From Dyadobacter sp. Leaf189 (GTDB lineage: Bacteria > Bacteroidota > Bacteroidia > Cytophagales > Spirosomataceae), in the NCBI RefSeq assembly GCF_001424405.1, contig NZ_LMPS01000001.1, forward strand, positions 1,237,999-1,301,998: DNA of 64,000 bases, given 5' to 3'. Below are positions 17,309-24,699 of the stretch, piece by piece. Position 1 is the stretch's first letter. Each line of letters starts with the position of its first letter. Under the pieces are notes generated by a model. That model had not been told where the DNA came from. It saw only the letters and a program-made list of their open reading frames with translations, and ran no database searches. The position numbers were made by a program, and so were the translations under genes.

Positions 17309-19720
17309 ATGATAAAAAACTATGTAGTTACTTCACTGCGCAACCTGCGCCGCAACTGGAATTTTACGGTTATCAACATTGTCGGGCTCACACTAGGGCT
17401 TGCTTGTTGTGTGCTGATCTTTTTTACGGTCCGGTTTGAGTTGAGCTATGACAAGCACCACAAGAATGCAGATCGCGTGTTCCGTATCCTGAACCACAGC
17501 ATTGCCGACGGAGACAAGGGATTTAATACCGGTATGCCAATGCCGGCAATCGGTGCGCTCGGAAACGATTTTCCAGAGCTTAAAAAACAGATTACCTGTA
17601 CTTATGCATTGCGCAGTGCATTGATCACGATTGGAACGGGTGCAGAAAAGAAAAAATTTTCAGATCCCGGAAATACCGTTGCATTCATCGGTCCTGAGTA
17701 TTTCAACCTGTTGGATTATAAGTGGCTGAAAGGTTCTCCCAAAACCTCACTGCAAAATCCCGGCTCGGTTGTACTTGCTAACTCCGAAGCTAAAAAGTTC
17801 TTCGGCAATGCAGACCCGATGGGGAAAACGATCCTGGTTGAGAACCACCGAAGCTTTACTGTAACAGGTATTATCGCAGATCCGCCTGTGACAACCAACT
17901 TTCCATTCAAAACCATGCTTTCGTTTGCTTCTCTGAAAGACTATGGGGCATTTACGAACTGGGACGACTGGATTTCGAGCTATGGCGGCGGACAGATCTA
18001 TCTGCTTTTGCCAGACCATATCAGCAAAGAGCAGTTTGAAAAACAACTTGATGCTTTCAGCAAGAAGTACCGCGACCCGGAAGCAGCTAAAAAGTCCAGA
18101 TTTGTGCTTCAACCACTGAATGAGATCCATTTTGCAACCAAAATCGGCAACTACTCCAATCGCACGATCAGCAAAGGGATGATCTGGGCAATGTCGCTCG
18201 TGGGCATATTTATCCTGATTACCGCCTGTGTCAACTTCGTCAATCTGGCAACTGCGCAGGCATTGCGGCGGTCTCGTGAGGTAGGTGTGCGTAAAGTGCT
18301 GGGCAGTACGAGAGGCCAGCTTTTGCGTCAATATTTCTCTGAAACAGGGCTGATCACCACATTGTCCGTTTTACTGGCACTGCTTTCTGCGCAGCTGGTT
18401 TTACCCTATATCTCGGATATCCTGGACATCAATGCAGAAGGTGCGCTGTTCTTTGCCGATCCCAGCATTCTGCTGTTCTGCCTGGTATTGACTGTAATTG
18501 TTACATTACTTGCGGGATTTTATCCGGCGCTGGTGGTATCCGGCTACCAGCCGATCCTTGCATTGAAGGGGAAAGTATCCAAAGGCGGGAAAGGACAATC
18601 TAACCTTCGCCGGGGATTAATCGTGCTGCAATTTGCCATATCGCAGGTTATCCTGATTGGCACTCTGATCGCGAACAGTCAGATGAACTACTTCCGTAAT
18701 CTGGACCTTGGTTTTAGCAAAGACGAAATCCTCACGATCGGCATTCCTGATGTGGACGCGGGGAAAGTCAATGCAATGCGATCAAAGCTGGCTGAAATGC
18801 CGGGTGTGAAATCGTATAGTTTCAGCGCATTTACACCCATGTCGCGAAGCAACTGGCAAACCGGTTTTACTTATGAAAACGATCCTGAACCGCTTGACTT
18901 TGGAGTCGTGATGCGGCCGGCGGATACGGCATATTTTAACACTTACAACCTCAAAATGGTAGCTGGCAGAATGTACCAGCCTTCGGATACGATCAGAGAG
19001 TATGTGGTGAATGAAGCTTTTGCGGAAAAACTGGGTTTCAAAAATCCACAGGATATACTTGGAAAACGGCTGACGATAGGTGGGAGCGAGTTCAAGCTGC
19101 CGGTTGTAGGTGTTGTTAAAAACTTCAATACGTTTAGTCTGCACCGTGAAATCATTCCCTGCGTAGTTACTGCAATGGGCGGATACAGAACATTAAGTGT
19201 GAAGCTGGACAAAAGCGCAGGCCCGCAGCAGATTGACAGGATCAAGGCGGAATGGACAGCATTGTATCCCGATTATCTGTTCTCGTACTCGTTTTTTGAC
19301 GAAACACTCAATAGTTTTTACGACAAAGAAAACAAGCTGTTCCAGCTATTCAGGATACTCTCGGGGATTGCGATTTTCATTGGCTGTATGGGACTTTACG
19401 GCGTAGTGGCTTTCATGGCTGAATCCCGTACCAAAGAAATGGGGATCAGGAAGGCAGTAGGTGCCTCGGCCTTGAACATATTCGGACTTTTTTCCATGGA
19501 TTTCATCAAGCTCGTGATTGTGGCATTGGTCATCGCTTCTCCGATCGCCTGGTATTTCATGAATGACTGGTTGCAGGATTTTACCTACAAAATCAGTATC
19601 AGCTGGTGGATTTACGCGGTCGCCGGGCTTAGCGCCGTAGTACTTGCATTGATTACGATCAGCTTCCAGAGTGTCAAGGCTGCATTGACTAACCCGGTTA
19701 CCGCATTAAGAAGTGAATAA
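17309..19720 (+). CDS. FtsX/MacB-type ABC permease G
   Basis: An 803-residue permease starting MIKNYVVTSLRNLRRNW, an atypical N-terminus for the array. The contact motifs are RSREVGVRKVLGS and RTKEMGIRKAVGAS. It closely resembles permease M in the TM2 region (both A-C-V-N-F-V-N-L-A-T-x-Q) and in the first periplasmic domain layout, so G and M are probably sister paralogues placed in different blocks. The tail is NPVTALRSE, with V-T-A-L in place of V-K-S-L. It lies inside block 2, 110 bp before H. Confidence 0.95.
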   Translation: MIKNYVVTSLRNLRRNWNFTVINIVGLTLGLACCVLIFFTVRFELSYDKHHKNADRVFRILNHSIADGDKGFNTGMPMPAIGALGNDFPELKKQITCTYALRSALITIGTGAEKKKFSDPGNTVAFIGPEYFNLLDYKWLKGSPKTSLQNPGSVVLANSEAKKFFGNADPMGKTILVENHRSFTVTGIIADPPVTTNFPFKTMLSFASLKDYGAFTNWDDWISSYGGGQIYLLLPDHISKEQFEKQLDAFSKKYRDPEAAKKSRFVLQPLNEIHFATKIGNYSNRTISKGMIWAMSLVGIFILITACVNFVNLATAQALRRSREVGVRKVLGSTRGQLLRQYFSETGLITTLSVLLALLSAQLVLPYISDILDINAEGALFFADPSILLFCLVLTVIVTLLAGFYPALVVSGYQPILALKGKVSKGGKGQSNLRRGLIVLQFAISQVILIGTLIANSQMNYFRNLDLGFSKDEILTIGIPDVDAGKVNAMRSKLAEMPGVKSYSFSAFTPMSRSNWQTGFTYENDPEPLDFGVVMRPADTAYFNTYNLKMVAGRMYQPSDTIREYVVNEAFAEKLGFKNPQDILGKRLTIGGSEFKLPVVGVVKNFNTFSLHREIIPCVVTAMGGYRTLSVKLDKSAGPQQIDRIKAEWTALYPDYLFSYSFFDETLNSFYDKENKLFQLFRILSGIAIFIGCMGLYGVVAFMAESRTKEMGIRKAVGASALNIFGLFSMDFIKLVIVALVIASPIAWYFMNDWLQDFTYKISISWWIYAVAGLSAVVLALITISFQSVKAALTNPVTALRSE

Positions 19721-19731
19721 TTTTCTGGATT

Positions 19732-19786
19732 GGCCTGCTGCATGCAACTTTCAAAGCAAAGTAAGTATCTGTTGTGCAGCAGGGCC
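19732..19786 (+). other. Hairpin in the G-H spacer
   Basis: TGCTGCATGCAAC (from 19736) and GTTGTGCAGCA (19771 on) are near-complementary arms, extended by GGCC on both sides, with about 22 bases between. There is no T-tract directly after, so a leader structure is more likely than a terminator. It replaces the purine/pyrimidine spacer seen elsewhere. Confidence 0.5.
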
Positions 19787-19830
19787 CATCCATTTATCTA
19801 ACTAAACCCTAACAATCAATCCAAGTCGGC

Positions 19831-22206
19831 ATGATCAGGAATTATCTAAAAATCGCGATGAGAAACCTGCTGAAAAGCAAGGTTTACTCTTTAATTAATA
19901 TTGTCGGACTGGCGGTTGGAATAGCAGTAGCCATGCTGATCGGCTTATGGGTTTGGGATGAGCTTTCTTACAATAAATACCACAAGAACTACGACCGGAT
20001 CGTGCAGGCCTGGATCAGCCAGACATTCAATGGACAAACGGGCACAGGTACTGCGGTATCGATCCCGGCTGTCACTGAAATGGCGACCAAGTACGGATCT
20101 GATTTTAAATATACCTCACTCGCTTCCTGGAACTTCGGGCACTTATTGGCGAATGGGGATAAAAAGATCAACAAAACGGGCATGTGGGCGCAGCCTTCGC
20201 TGCCGCAGATGCTCTCGCTTGAAATGGTGCGCGGCGACTACACTGCATTGAAAGATCCGGGCTCCATCATTATCGCTGAGTCTGTGGCGAAGGCGCTTTT
20301 CGGGAATGAAGATCCGCTTAACAAGACCCTGAAAGTGGATATTAAGAGGAATGTAAAAATTACGGGTGTGTTTAAGGATGTTCCGTTCAACTCCAACTTC
20401 AACGAGCTCTTCCTGGTGATGCCGTGGAGCGATTATCTGCAAGCCGAACACTGGGTAAAAGAAGCCGAAACGCAATGGGGTAACCACTCCTGGCAGTTTT
20501 TCGCACAGGTAGCCGATCATGCCGACATTGAAAAGGTATCACGCAAAATCCGCGACGTAGAGCTGCCGCACGCATTTTCGAAGACCGACAAGCCACAATA
20601 CATGCTCCACCCGATGAGCCGCTGGCATTTATATTCGGATTTCAAAAACGGAAAAAATATAGGCGGCGCAATCCAGTTCGTCTGGCTTTTCAGCATTATC
20701 GGCATTTTCGTGTTGCTGCTGGCTTGTATCAATTTCATGAACCTCAGTACCGCACGTTCTGAAAAGCGTGCAAAAGAAGTGGGGATACGGAAGTCGATCG
20801 GATCGTTGCGGAGTCAGTTGATTTTCCAGTTCCTGAGCGAATCGTTTTTGGTGGTGTGCTTTGCGCTAGTCCTGGCAATAGTGATTGTATTGATCTCACT
20901 ACCTGCATTTAATTCACTGAGCGGCAAGCAGGTGAGCTTCCCATTTTTGCAGCCGCAATTCTGGCTGCTACTCATTGTATTCTCGTTGGTTACGGGCTTT
21001 GTATCGGGCAGCTACCCCGCATTCTACCTGTCTTCCTTCAATCCGCTCGCTGTGCTCAAAGGTACGTTCAAGGTAGGCAAATGGTCGGCGGTGCCGCGGA
21101 AGGTTATGGTGGTTATGCAGTTTACAGTGTCCATTACCCTGATTATCGGTACAATTATCGTCTTCCAGCAGATACAGCATGCAAAAAACCGGCCCGTAAG
21201 CTATGACAGGCAGGGGCTATTGCAGATAAACATGACGCCGAACCTTTATGGAAAGTACACCACACTGCGCGACGATCTGCTTAAAACAGGCGTGGTTTAT
21301 GAAATGAGCCAATCGTCCAGTCCTACGACAGGTATCTACTCAAACCAGATCGGTTTTGAATGGGAGGGAATGGAACCTGGTTCTGTGCCACTATTCGGTA
21401 CGATTGCCTGCACGCATGATTTTGGTAAAACAATCGGCTGGAAAATTGTGAAAGGCCGCGATTTCTCACGTAAATATTCCACGGATTCAACCGGATTTAT
21501 CCTGAATGAATCAGCTGTGAAGCTTACTGGCATTAAGGATATTATAGGTAAAACTATCCGGTATAATGGAAAACCCCGGCAGGTGGTGGGTGTTGTGAAG
21601 GATATGGTAATGCAGTCGCCTTATGAACCTGCTGTGCCTACTATTTTCCTGATGGATTATGGCTGGGGTAGCCTGATCAATGTCAAACTGGCTCCGGGCA
21701 AGCCGGTAGACGAAGCTTTGAAGAAAGTAGGTGACGTTTTCCGGAAGCACGATCGGGATTCTCCTTTTGAGTTCAAATTTGCAGACGAAGAGTACGAGGC
21801 TAAATTCCGCTCGGAAGAGAGGATTGGTAAGCTGGCGCGGGTGTTTGCGGTGCTGGCTATCTTTATCTCTTGTCTTGGACTGTTTGGATTGGCGGCTTAT
21901 ACGGCCGAGCAGCGGACGAAGGAAATCGGGATCCGCAAGACGCTGGGGGCGAGTGTGGGACAGATGTGGAGTTTGCTTTCGAAAGAATTTGTATACCTCG
22001 TGCTGATTTCCTGCGTCATTGCTTCGCCCATCGCATTATACTTCCTGGCTGACTGGCTCGACAAGTACGAGTATCACATTGAGTTGAGCTGGGTTGTTTT
22101 TGCAGTATCTGCATTGCTTGCAGTCGTAATTACACTGATCACAGTGAGCTTCCAGGCAATTAAAGCTGCGCTGATGAACCCAGTGAAATCTTTAAGGAGT
22201 GAATGA
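19831..22206 (+). CDS. FtsX/MacB-type ABC permease H
   Basis: A 791-residue permease starting MIRNYLKIAMRNLLKSK. The motifs are RAKEVGIRKSIGS and RTKEIGIRKTLGAS. TM1 has IVGLAVGIAVAMLIGLWVWDELS followed by Y-N-K-Y-H-K-N-Y-D-R, a combination shared only with permease O, so H and O form a second pair of sister paralogues in separate blocks. The second periplasmic domain has G-V-V-K-D-M-V-M in place of G-V-V-K-D-F-H-F, as O has G-V-I-E-N-M-I-K. It ends NPVKSLRSE. It is the last gene of block 2. Confidence 0.95.
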   Translation: MIRNYLKIAMRNLLKSKVYSLINIVGLAVGIAVAMLIGLWVWDELSYNKYHKNYDRIVQAWISQTFNGQTGTGTAVSIPAVTEMATKYGSDFKYTSLASWNFGHLLANGDKKINKTGMWAQPSLPQMLSLEMVRGDYTALKDPGSIIIAESVAKALFGNEDPLNKTLKVDIKRNVKITGVFKDVPFNSNFNELFLVMPWSDYLQAEHWVKEAETQWGNHSWQFFAQVADHADIEKVSRKIRDVELPHAFSKTDKPQYMLHPMSRWHLYSDFKNGKNIGGAIQFVWLFSIIGIFVLLLACINFMNLSTARSEKRAKEVGIRKSIGSLRSQLIFQFLSESFLVVCFALVLAIVIVLISLPAFNSLSGKQVSFPFLQPQFWLLLIVFSLVTGFVSGSYPAFYLSSFNPLAVLKGTFKVGKWSAVPRKVMVVMQFTVSITLIIGTIIVFQQIQHAKNRPVSYDRQGLLQINMTPNLYGKYTTLRDDLLKTGVVYEMSQSSSPTTGIYSNQIGFEWEGMEPGSVPLFGTIACTHDFGKTIGWKIVKGRDFSRKYSTDSTGFILNESAVKLTGIKDIIGKTIRYNGKPRQVVGVVKDMVMQSPYEPAVPTIFLMDYGWGSLINVKLAPGKPVDEALKKVGDVFRKHDRDSPFEFKFADEEYEAKFRSEERIGKLARVFAVLAIFISCLGLFGLAAYTAEQRTKEIGIRKTLGASVGQMWSLLSKEFVYLVLISCVIASPIALYFLADWLDKYEYHIELSWVVFAVSALLAVVITLITVSFQAIKAALMNPVKSLRSE

Positions 22207-22227
22207 GGTGGGGATATCCGGGATTTT

Positions 22228-22623
22228 TTACCAGACCAGCTGTACTAACTTATTATATAAACTGAATTTGGGATCAGCGGAAATCAGCGCGTAGCCTTCT
22301 GTTAGTGCGGTCGCGAGAATCATTCTGTCAAATGGATCTTTATGGTTATCAAAGACCGGCAGTTGTCCGTATGTGACTGTATGATTTTCTGTGATCCCTA
22401 TTGTTTCAATTTGACTGAGCGTCGATTTTGAAATGGTTTCCCGTAGCGAGTCTGGTAATTCGAGCTTTCCGATTGAGATCTTCACTGAGATTTCGAACCA
22501 GCTGGTAACACTTACGTAGATGTCGTTCTCGAAAGTTTCAATCATCTTTTTGGTCCTCTTCGAGAGTCTTGGACTGTCTTCTAAAAACCAAAGTAATGTG
22601 TGTGTGTCTAGTAAAATTTTCAT
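22228..22623 (-). CDS. vapC: VapC-like PIN domain toxin
   Basis: A 131-residue PIN-domain protein, presumed Mg-dependent ribonuclease toxin. The N-terminus L-L-D-T-H-T-L-L-W-F gives the first catalytic aspartate. E at S-W-F-E-I-S-V-K and the D pair in H-K-D-P-F-D-R-M-I-L-A-T-A and I-S-A-D complete the expected acidic set, and the length is normal for VapC. It starts immediately after the stop of the upstream small gene on the same strand, the usual antitoxin-first order. It converges on permease H. All residues needed for activity appear present. Confidence 0.9.
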   Translation of the reverse strand: MKILLDTHTLLWFLEDSPRLSKRTKKMIETFENDIYVSVTSWFEISVKISIGKLELPDSLRETISKSTLSQIETIGITENHTVTYGQLPVFDNHKDPFDRMILATALTEGYALISADPKFSLYNKLVQLVW

Positions 22624-22836
22624 TTAGCTATATGCATTAAACGCATCAATTGGGTCATCAAAATCGTCGGACATCTTTATTTTTCCACTGAGAACGCCTG
22701 CTTGTCGCTTTTTTGCGGGTGCAAGTGTTTTCTCAGGGATGAATGTCACGAGTACAGCTGTTCTCTTCTCAACAGGAGGTCTTTCATTGAGGGTGATTTG
22801 CCCATTCTCGAAAATTCCTTTAATCACATTTCTCAT
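22624..22836 (-). CDS. VapB-like antitoxin (AF2212/DUF2281-like)
   Basis: A 70-residue protein ending one base before the toxin start. The N-terminal part (V-I-K-G-I-F-E-N-G-Q-I-T-L) resembles a swapped-hairpin DNA-binding antitoxin fold. The C-terminal L-S-G-K-I-K-M-S-D-D-F-D-D-P-I-D-A-F is the type of tail that wraps around PIN toxins. It should repress its own operon and inhibit VapC. A TATATTTG -7-like box lies 26 bp upstream, inside the 112-bp repeat shared with the next module. Confidence 0.8.
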   Translation of the reverse strand: MRNVIKGIFENGQITLNERPPVEKRTAVLVTFIPEKTLAPAKKRQAGVLSGKIKMSDDFDDPIDAFNAYS

Positions 22837-22860
22837 CGCGCAAGGTATGTTTGGCTATAA

Positions 22861-22972
22861 ACAAATATACAAAATCGCGGCAATCACGCTTTTACTTCAA
22901 TGCGGCGGATGTGCGAGCGGTCAGTTTGAAGTAACCATTCGTCGATTAGAATTAGCAGGTGGTAGGCAAAGG
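22861..22972. repeat. 112-bp direct repeat, copy A (before VapBC)
   Basis: This block is matched by 23779-23890 with four mismatches in 112 positions. Read on the minus strand, it ends in TATATTTG just before the antitoxin gene, a Bacteroidota -7-like box. It contains perfect inverted arms TTACTTCAA / TTGAAGTAA about 24 bp apart. It is the upstream region of the VapBC operon. Confidence 0.9.
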
Positions 22973-23012
22973 TCTTTGCGAGCGAGTGAAATAGGATGCA
23001 CTCATATCGATT

Positions 23013-23561
23013 TTAGAGGATGTATGTGCCCAAATGGTTTAATTTAACCCAATCGGGTACAGCATCCTCAGCAGTTAATTCCGTGATTGCGTAGTAAGTA
23101 ACATCGACCAGTCTTACATCCTGAAATAGTATCCTGTTCTCTTGAAACAAAGGCATTGTACTGTGATACATTGTTTCAATCGTTGCAGGAACTACCTCGT
23201 GACCTCCGTTGAGGTGGCGGATTTTTGCGCGGTCAAGACAAAGGTTGATATCGTCCGTATAGAAAAGGATAAGGCTGAGGTGACAATCTGGAGTCAATGC
23301 CAGAATTGAGCGCAGGTAAGTGTAGTGTGACGGAAAGCCAAGATTTAATTCCAGGGCGAAGTCTGCTGAATTGAAGACAAAATCTCGGATTAACGCATTG
23401 GTTGCAATCGAGGCAATGTCTTTATAGTTGTCAAACCCTTTCTGCTTATACTGGTAGGCTGCAAGATCCTGATCAATGATGGGCACGCCTTTCGGAATTA
23501 ATTCTTTTGCATTCGTGCTTTTTCCGATTCCGGGAGGACCTGCGATCAGGAATATATTCAC
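23013..23561 (-). CDS. Zeta-toxin-like P-loop kinase
   Basis: A 182-residue protein with a Walker A (AGPPGIGKST) at residues 7-16, then I-I-D-Q-D near 30-34, and a later R-x-x-x-x-x-x-G-G-H segment. This layout fits small zeta-toxin/AAA-type kinases that phosphorylate UDP-sugars or other small molecules. Length is shorter than classical zeta toxins (about 280), as for many chromosomal relatives. The start overlaps the stop of the preceding small gene by four bases. A non-toxin kinase role cannot be excluded. Confidence 0.7.
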   Translation of the reverse strand: MNIFLIAGPPGIGKSTNAKELIPKGVPIIDQDLAAYQYKQKGFDNYKDIASIATNALIRDFVFNSADFALELNLGFPSHYTYLRSILALTPDCHLSLILFYTDDINLCLDRAKIRHLNGGHEVVPATIETMYHSTMPLFQENRILFQDVRLVDVTYYAITELTAEDAVPDWVKLNHLGTYIL

Positions 23562-23764
23562 CGGACAATCAGGATTTTTCCGTCTTTGTGTTCAGCAACA
23601 ACACGGCCATCATCACGCTTGTATACCAGTGGCTGACCGATTGAAAACAGATATTCCTTCGCATTACCGGTAATTTGCCGACGCCAGCTTTCTCTTTCAT
23701 GCGACGACATAGCGCGTGGCTCTTTCGCCATCTTCCCAGTTTGAAATTTTACGTCCTCTGCCAT
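23558..23764 (-). CDS. Small partner of the zeta-like kinase (putative antitoxin)
   Basis: A 68-residue basic protein, unlike a classical epsilon antitoxin. It has a helical first half (S-S-H-E-R-E-S-W-R-R-Q-I) and a beta-rich end (L-V-Y-K-R-D-D-G-R-V-V-A-E-H-K-D-G-K-I-L-I-V). The four-base overlap with the kinase gene and the shared upstream repeat suggest a two-gene toxin-antitoxin-type operon. The role is inferred from context; I do not recognise the family. Confidence 0.6.
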   Translation of the reverse strand: MAEDVKFQTGKMAKEPRAMSSHERESWRRQITGNAKEYLFSIGQPLVYKRDDGRVVAEHKDGKILIVR

Positions 23765-23778
23765 GATGTAGTGTTTTT

Positions 23779-23890
23779 ACAAATATACAAAATCGCGGTA
23801 ATCAGACTTTTACTTCAATGCGGCGGATGTGCGAGCGGTCAGTTTAAAGTAACCATTCGTCGATTAGAATTAGCAGGTGGTAGGCAAAGG
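23779..23890. repeat. 112-bp direct repeat, copy B (before the zeta-like module)
   Basis: Second copy of the repeat before VapBC, in the same orientation and the same position relative to its operon: the minus-strand TATATTTG box lies 16 bp before the small partner gene. One arm of the internal inverted repeat differs by a single base from copy A. Confidence 0.9.
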
Positions 23891-23986
23891 CGGGGCTTTG
23901 GCAGATTGGGTGTTTGTGTCGGTTAAACTTAGTTGCCAAAATGGCTTCTAACCTACATAAACGAACAATTTAAACATTTGGAAACC

Positions 23987-24364
23987 ATGAAAAAGACCAT
24001 TTTAGCCATCGCGACAATCATAACGTTGACAGTAGGAAACAGCTTTGCGCAACGCTACAAAGCCCACGAAATTCCTGCGATCAAAAACGGTAGTTCGAGA
24101 GTGGATAACTCCTATGAAGAGTTTCAGATCAACCGACTTGACAACATCGTAAAACTGACCCGCAAGCAGGAAAACCAGATCAAGAAGATCGAGAATAAAT
24201 ACGATCGCATTGCTGCAGGCAACAAACGCAGCCGCTCTTACCAGGGATTGAGAAGATTGGAAGAAGAGAAACAGAGAGAAATCGTTTCCTTGCTCACCCC
24301 GGTGCAGCGCCAGCGACTTTTCGTCTACCAGCACGCAGGCAAGCGCAACAATTGGAGAGGATAG
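23987..24364 (+). CDS. Small periplasmic Spy/CpxP-like protein
   Basis: A 125-residue protein with signal peptide MKKTILAIATIITLTVGNSFAQ; the ATG was chosen because it starts the signal. The mature part is highly charged and helical with two L-T-x-x-Q-type motifs (L-T-R-K-Q-E-N-Q-I and L-L-T-P-V-Q-R-Q-R-L), as in Spy/CpxP-type periplasmic stress proteins and related Bacteroidota proteins. A role in envelope protein folding or stress is a family-level inference. It stands alone, with a strong terminator after it. Confidence 0.7.
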   Translation: MKKTILAIATIITLTVGNSFAQRYKAHEIPAIKNGSSRVDNSYEEFQINRLDNIVKLTRKQENQIKKIENKYDRIAAGNKRSRSYQGLRRLEEEKQREIVSLLTPVQRQRLFVYQHAGKRNNWRG

Positions 24365-24396
24365 TTAGCAAAGGGTAGATAGCCATGAGAAATTGA

Positions 24397-24424
24397 AAAG
24401 GCCAGGTCGCAAGATCTGGCCTTT
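24397..24424 (+). terminator. Intrinsic terminator after the Spy-like gene
   Basis: AAAGGCCAG and CTGGCCTTT pair perfectly over 9 bp around a 10-base loop, followed by a T-rich stretch, 32 bp after the stop. Confidence 0.8.
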
Positions 24425-24517
24425 GTTGTTTCTGCCCAACAGCTTGATAAGTTACAATGCCTTGCCGTTCAGCTTCCAAAATTAACCACTTATCCCGAAT
24501 CATTGAAATTTTCATAT

Positions 24518-24554
24518 AGTACCTTGCATCACAAAGTACCTTAGTATACATTTG
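24518..24554 (+). promoter_or_regulatory. Promoter with paired AGTACCTT operator-like repeats
   Basis: AGTACCTT occurs at 24518 and 24535, 17 bp apart, overlapping a good Bacteroidota promoter: CTTG (24523-24526), 20 bp, then TACATTTG (24547-24554). It lies about 145 bp before the receptor gene. The paired near-palindromes suggest repressor control of that promoter. Confidence 0.6.
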
Positions 24555-24699
24555 CTTCCATGTTATTGATCTCGAATGCCTTAGTCAGTGCATTGAGTCA
24601 ATAAACAACTTCCGGTACATCCCGATCATTTTAAAAGAGCCAAAATCTCTTGCTGGAACTTCATTGCCATTTTGAATCTATTAGCCATTTAAAAAACTC

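Noticed and set aside
22739..23047. Plus-strand open frames across the 112-bp repeats (also 23675-23926)
   Set aside because: They span promoter regions and antisense of the toxin-type genes; their similarity to each other is due to the DNA repeat.
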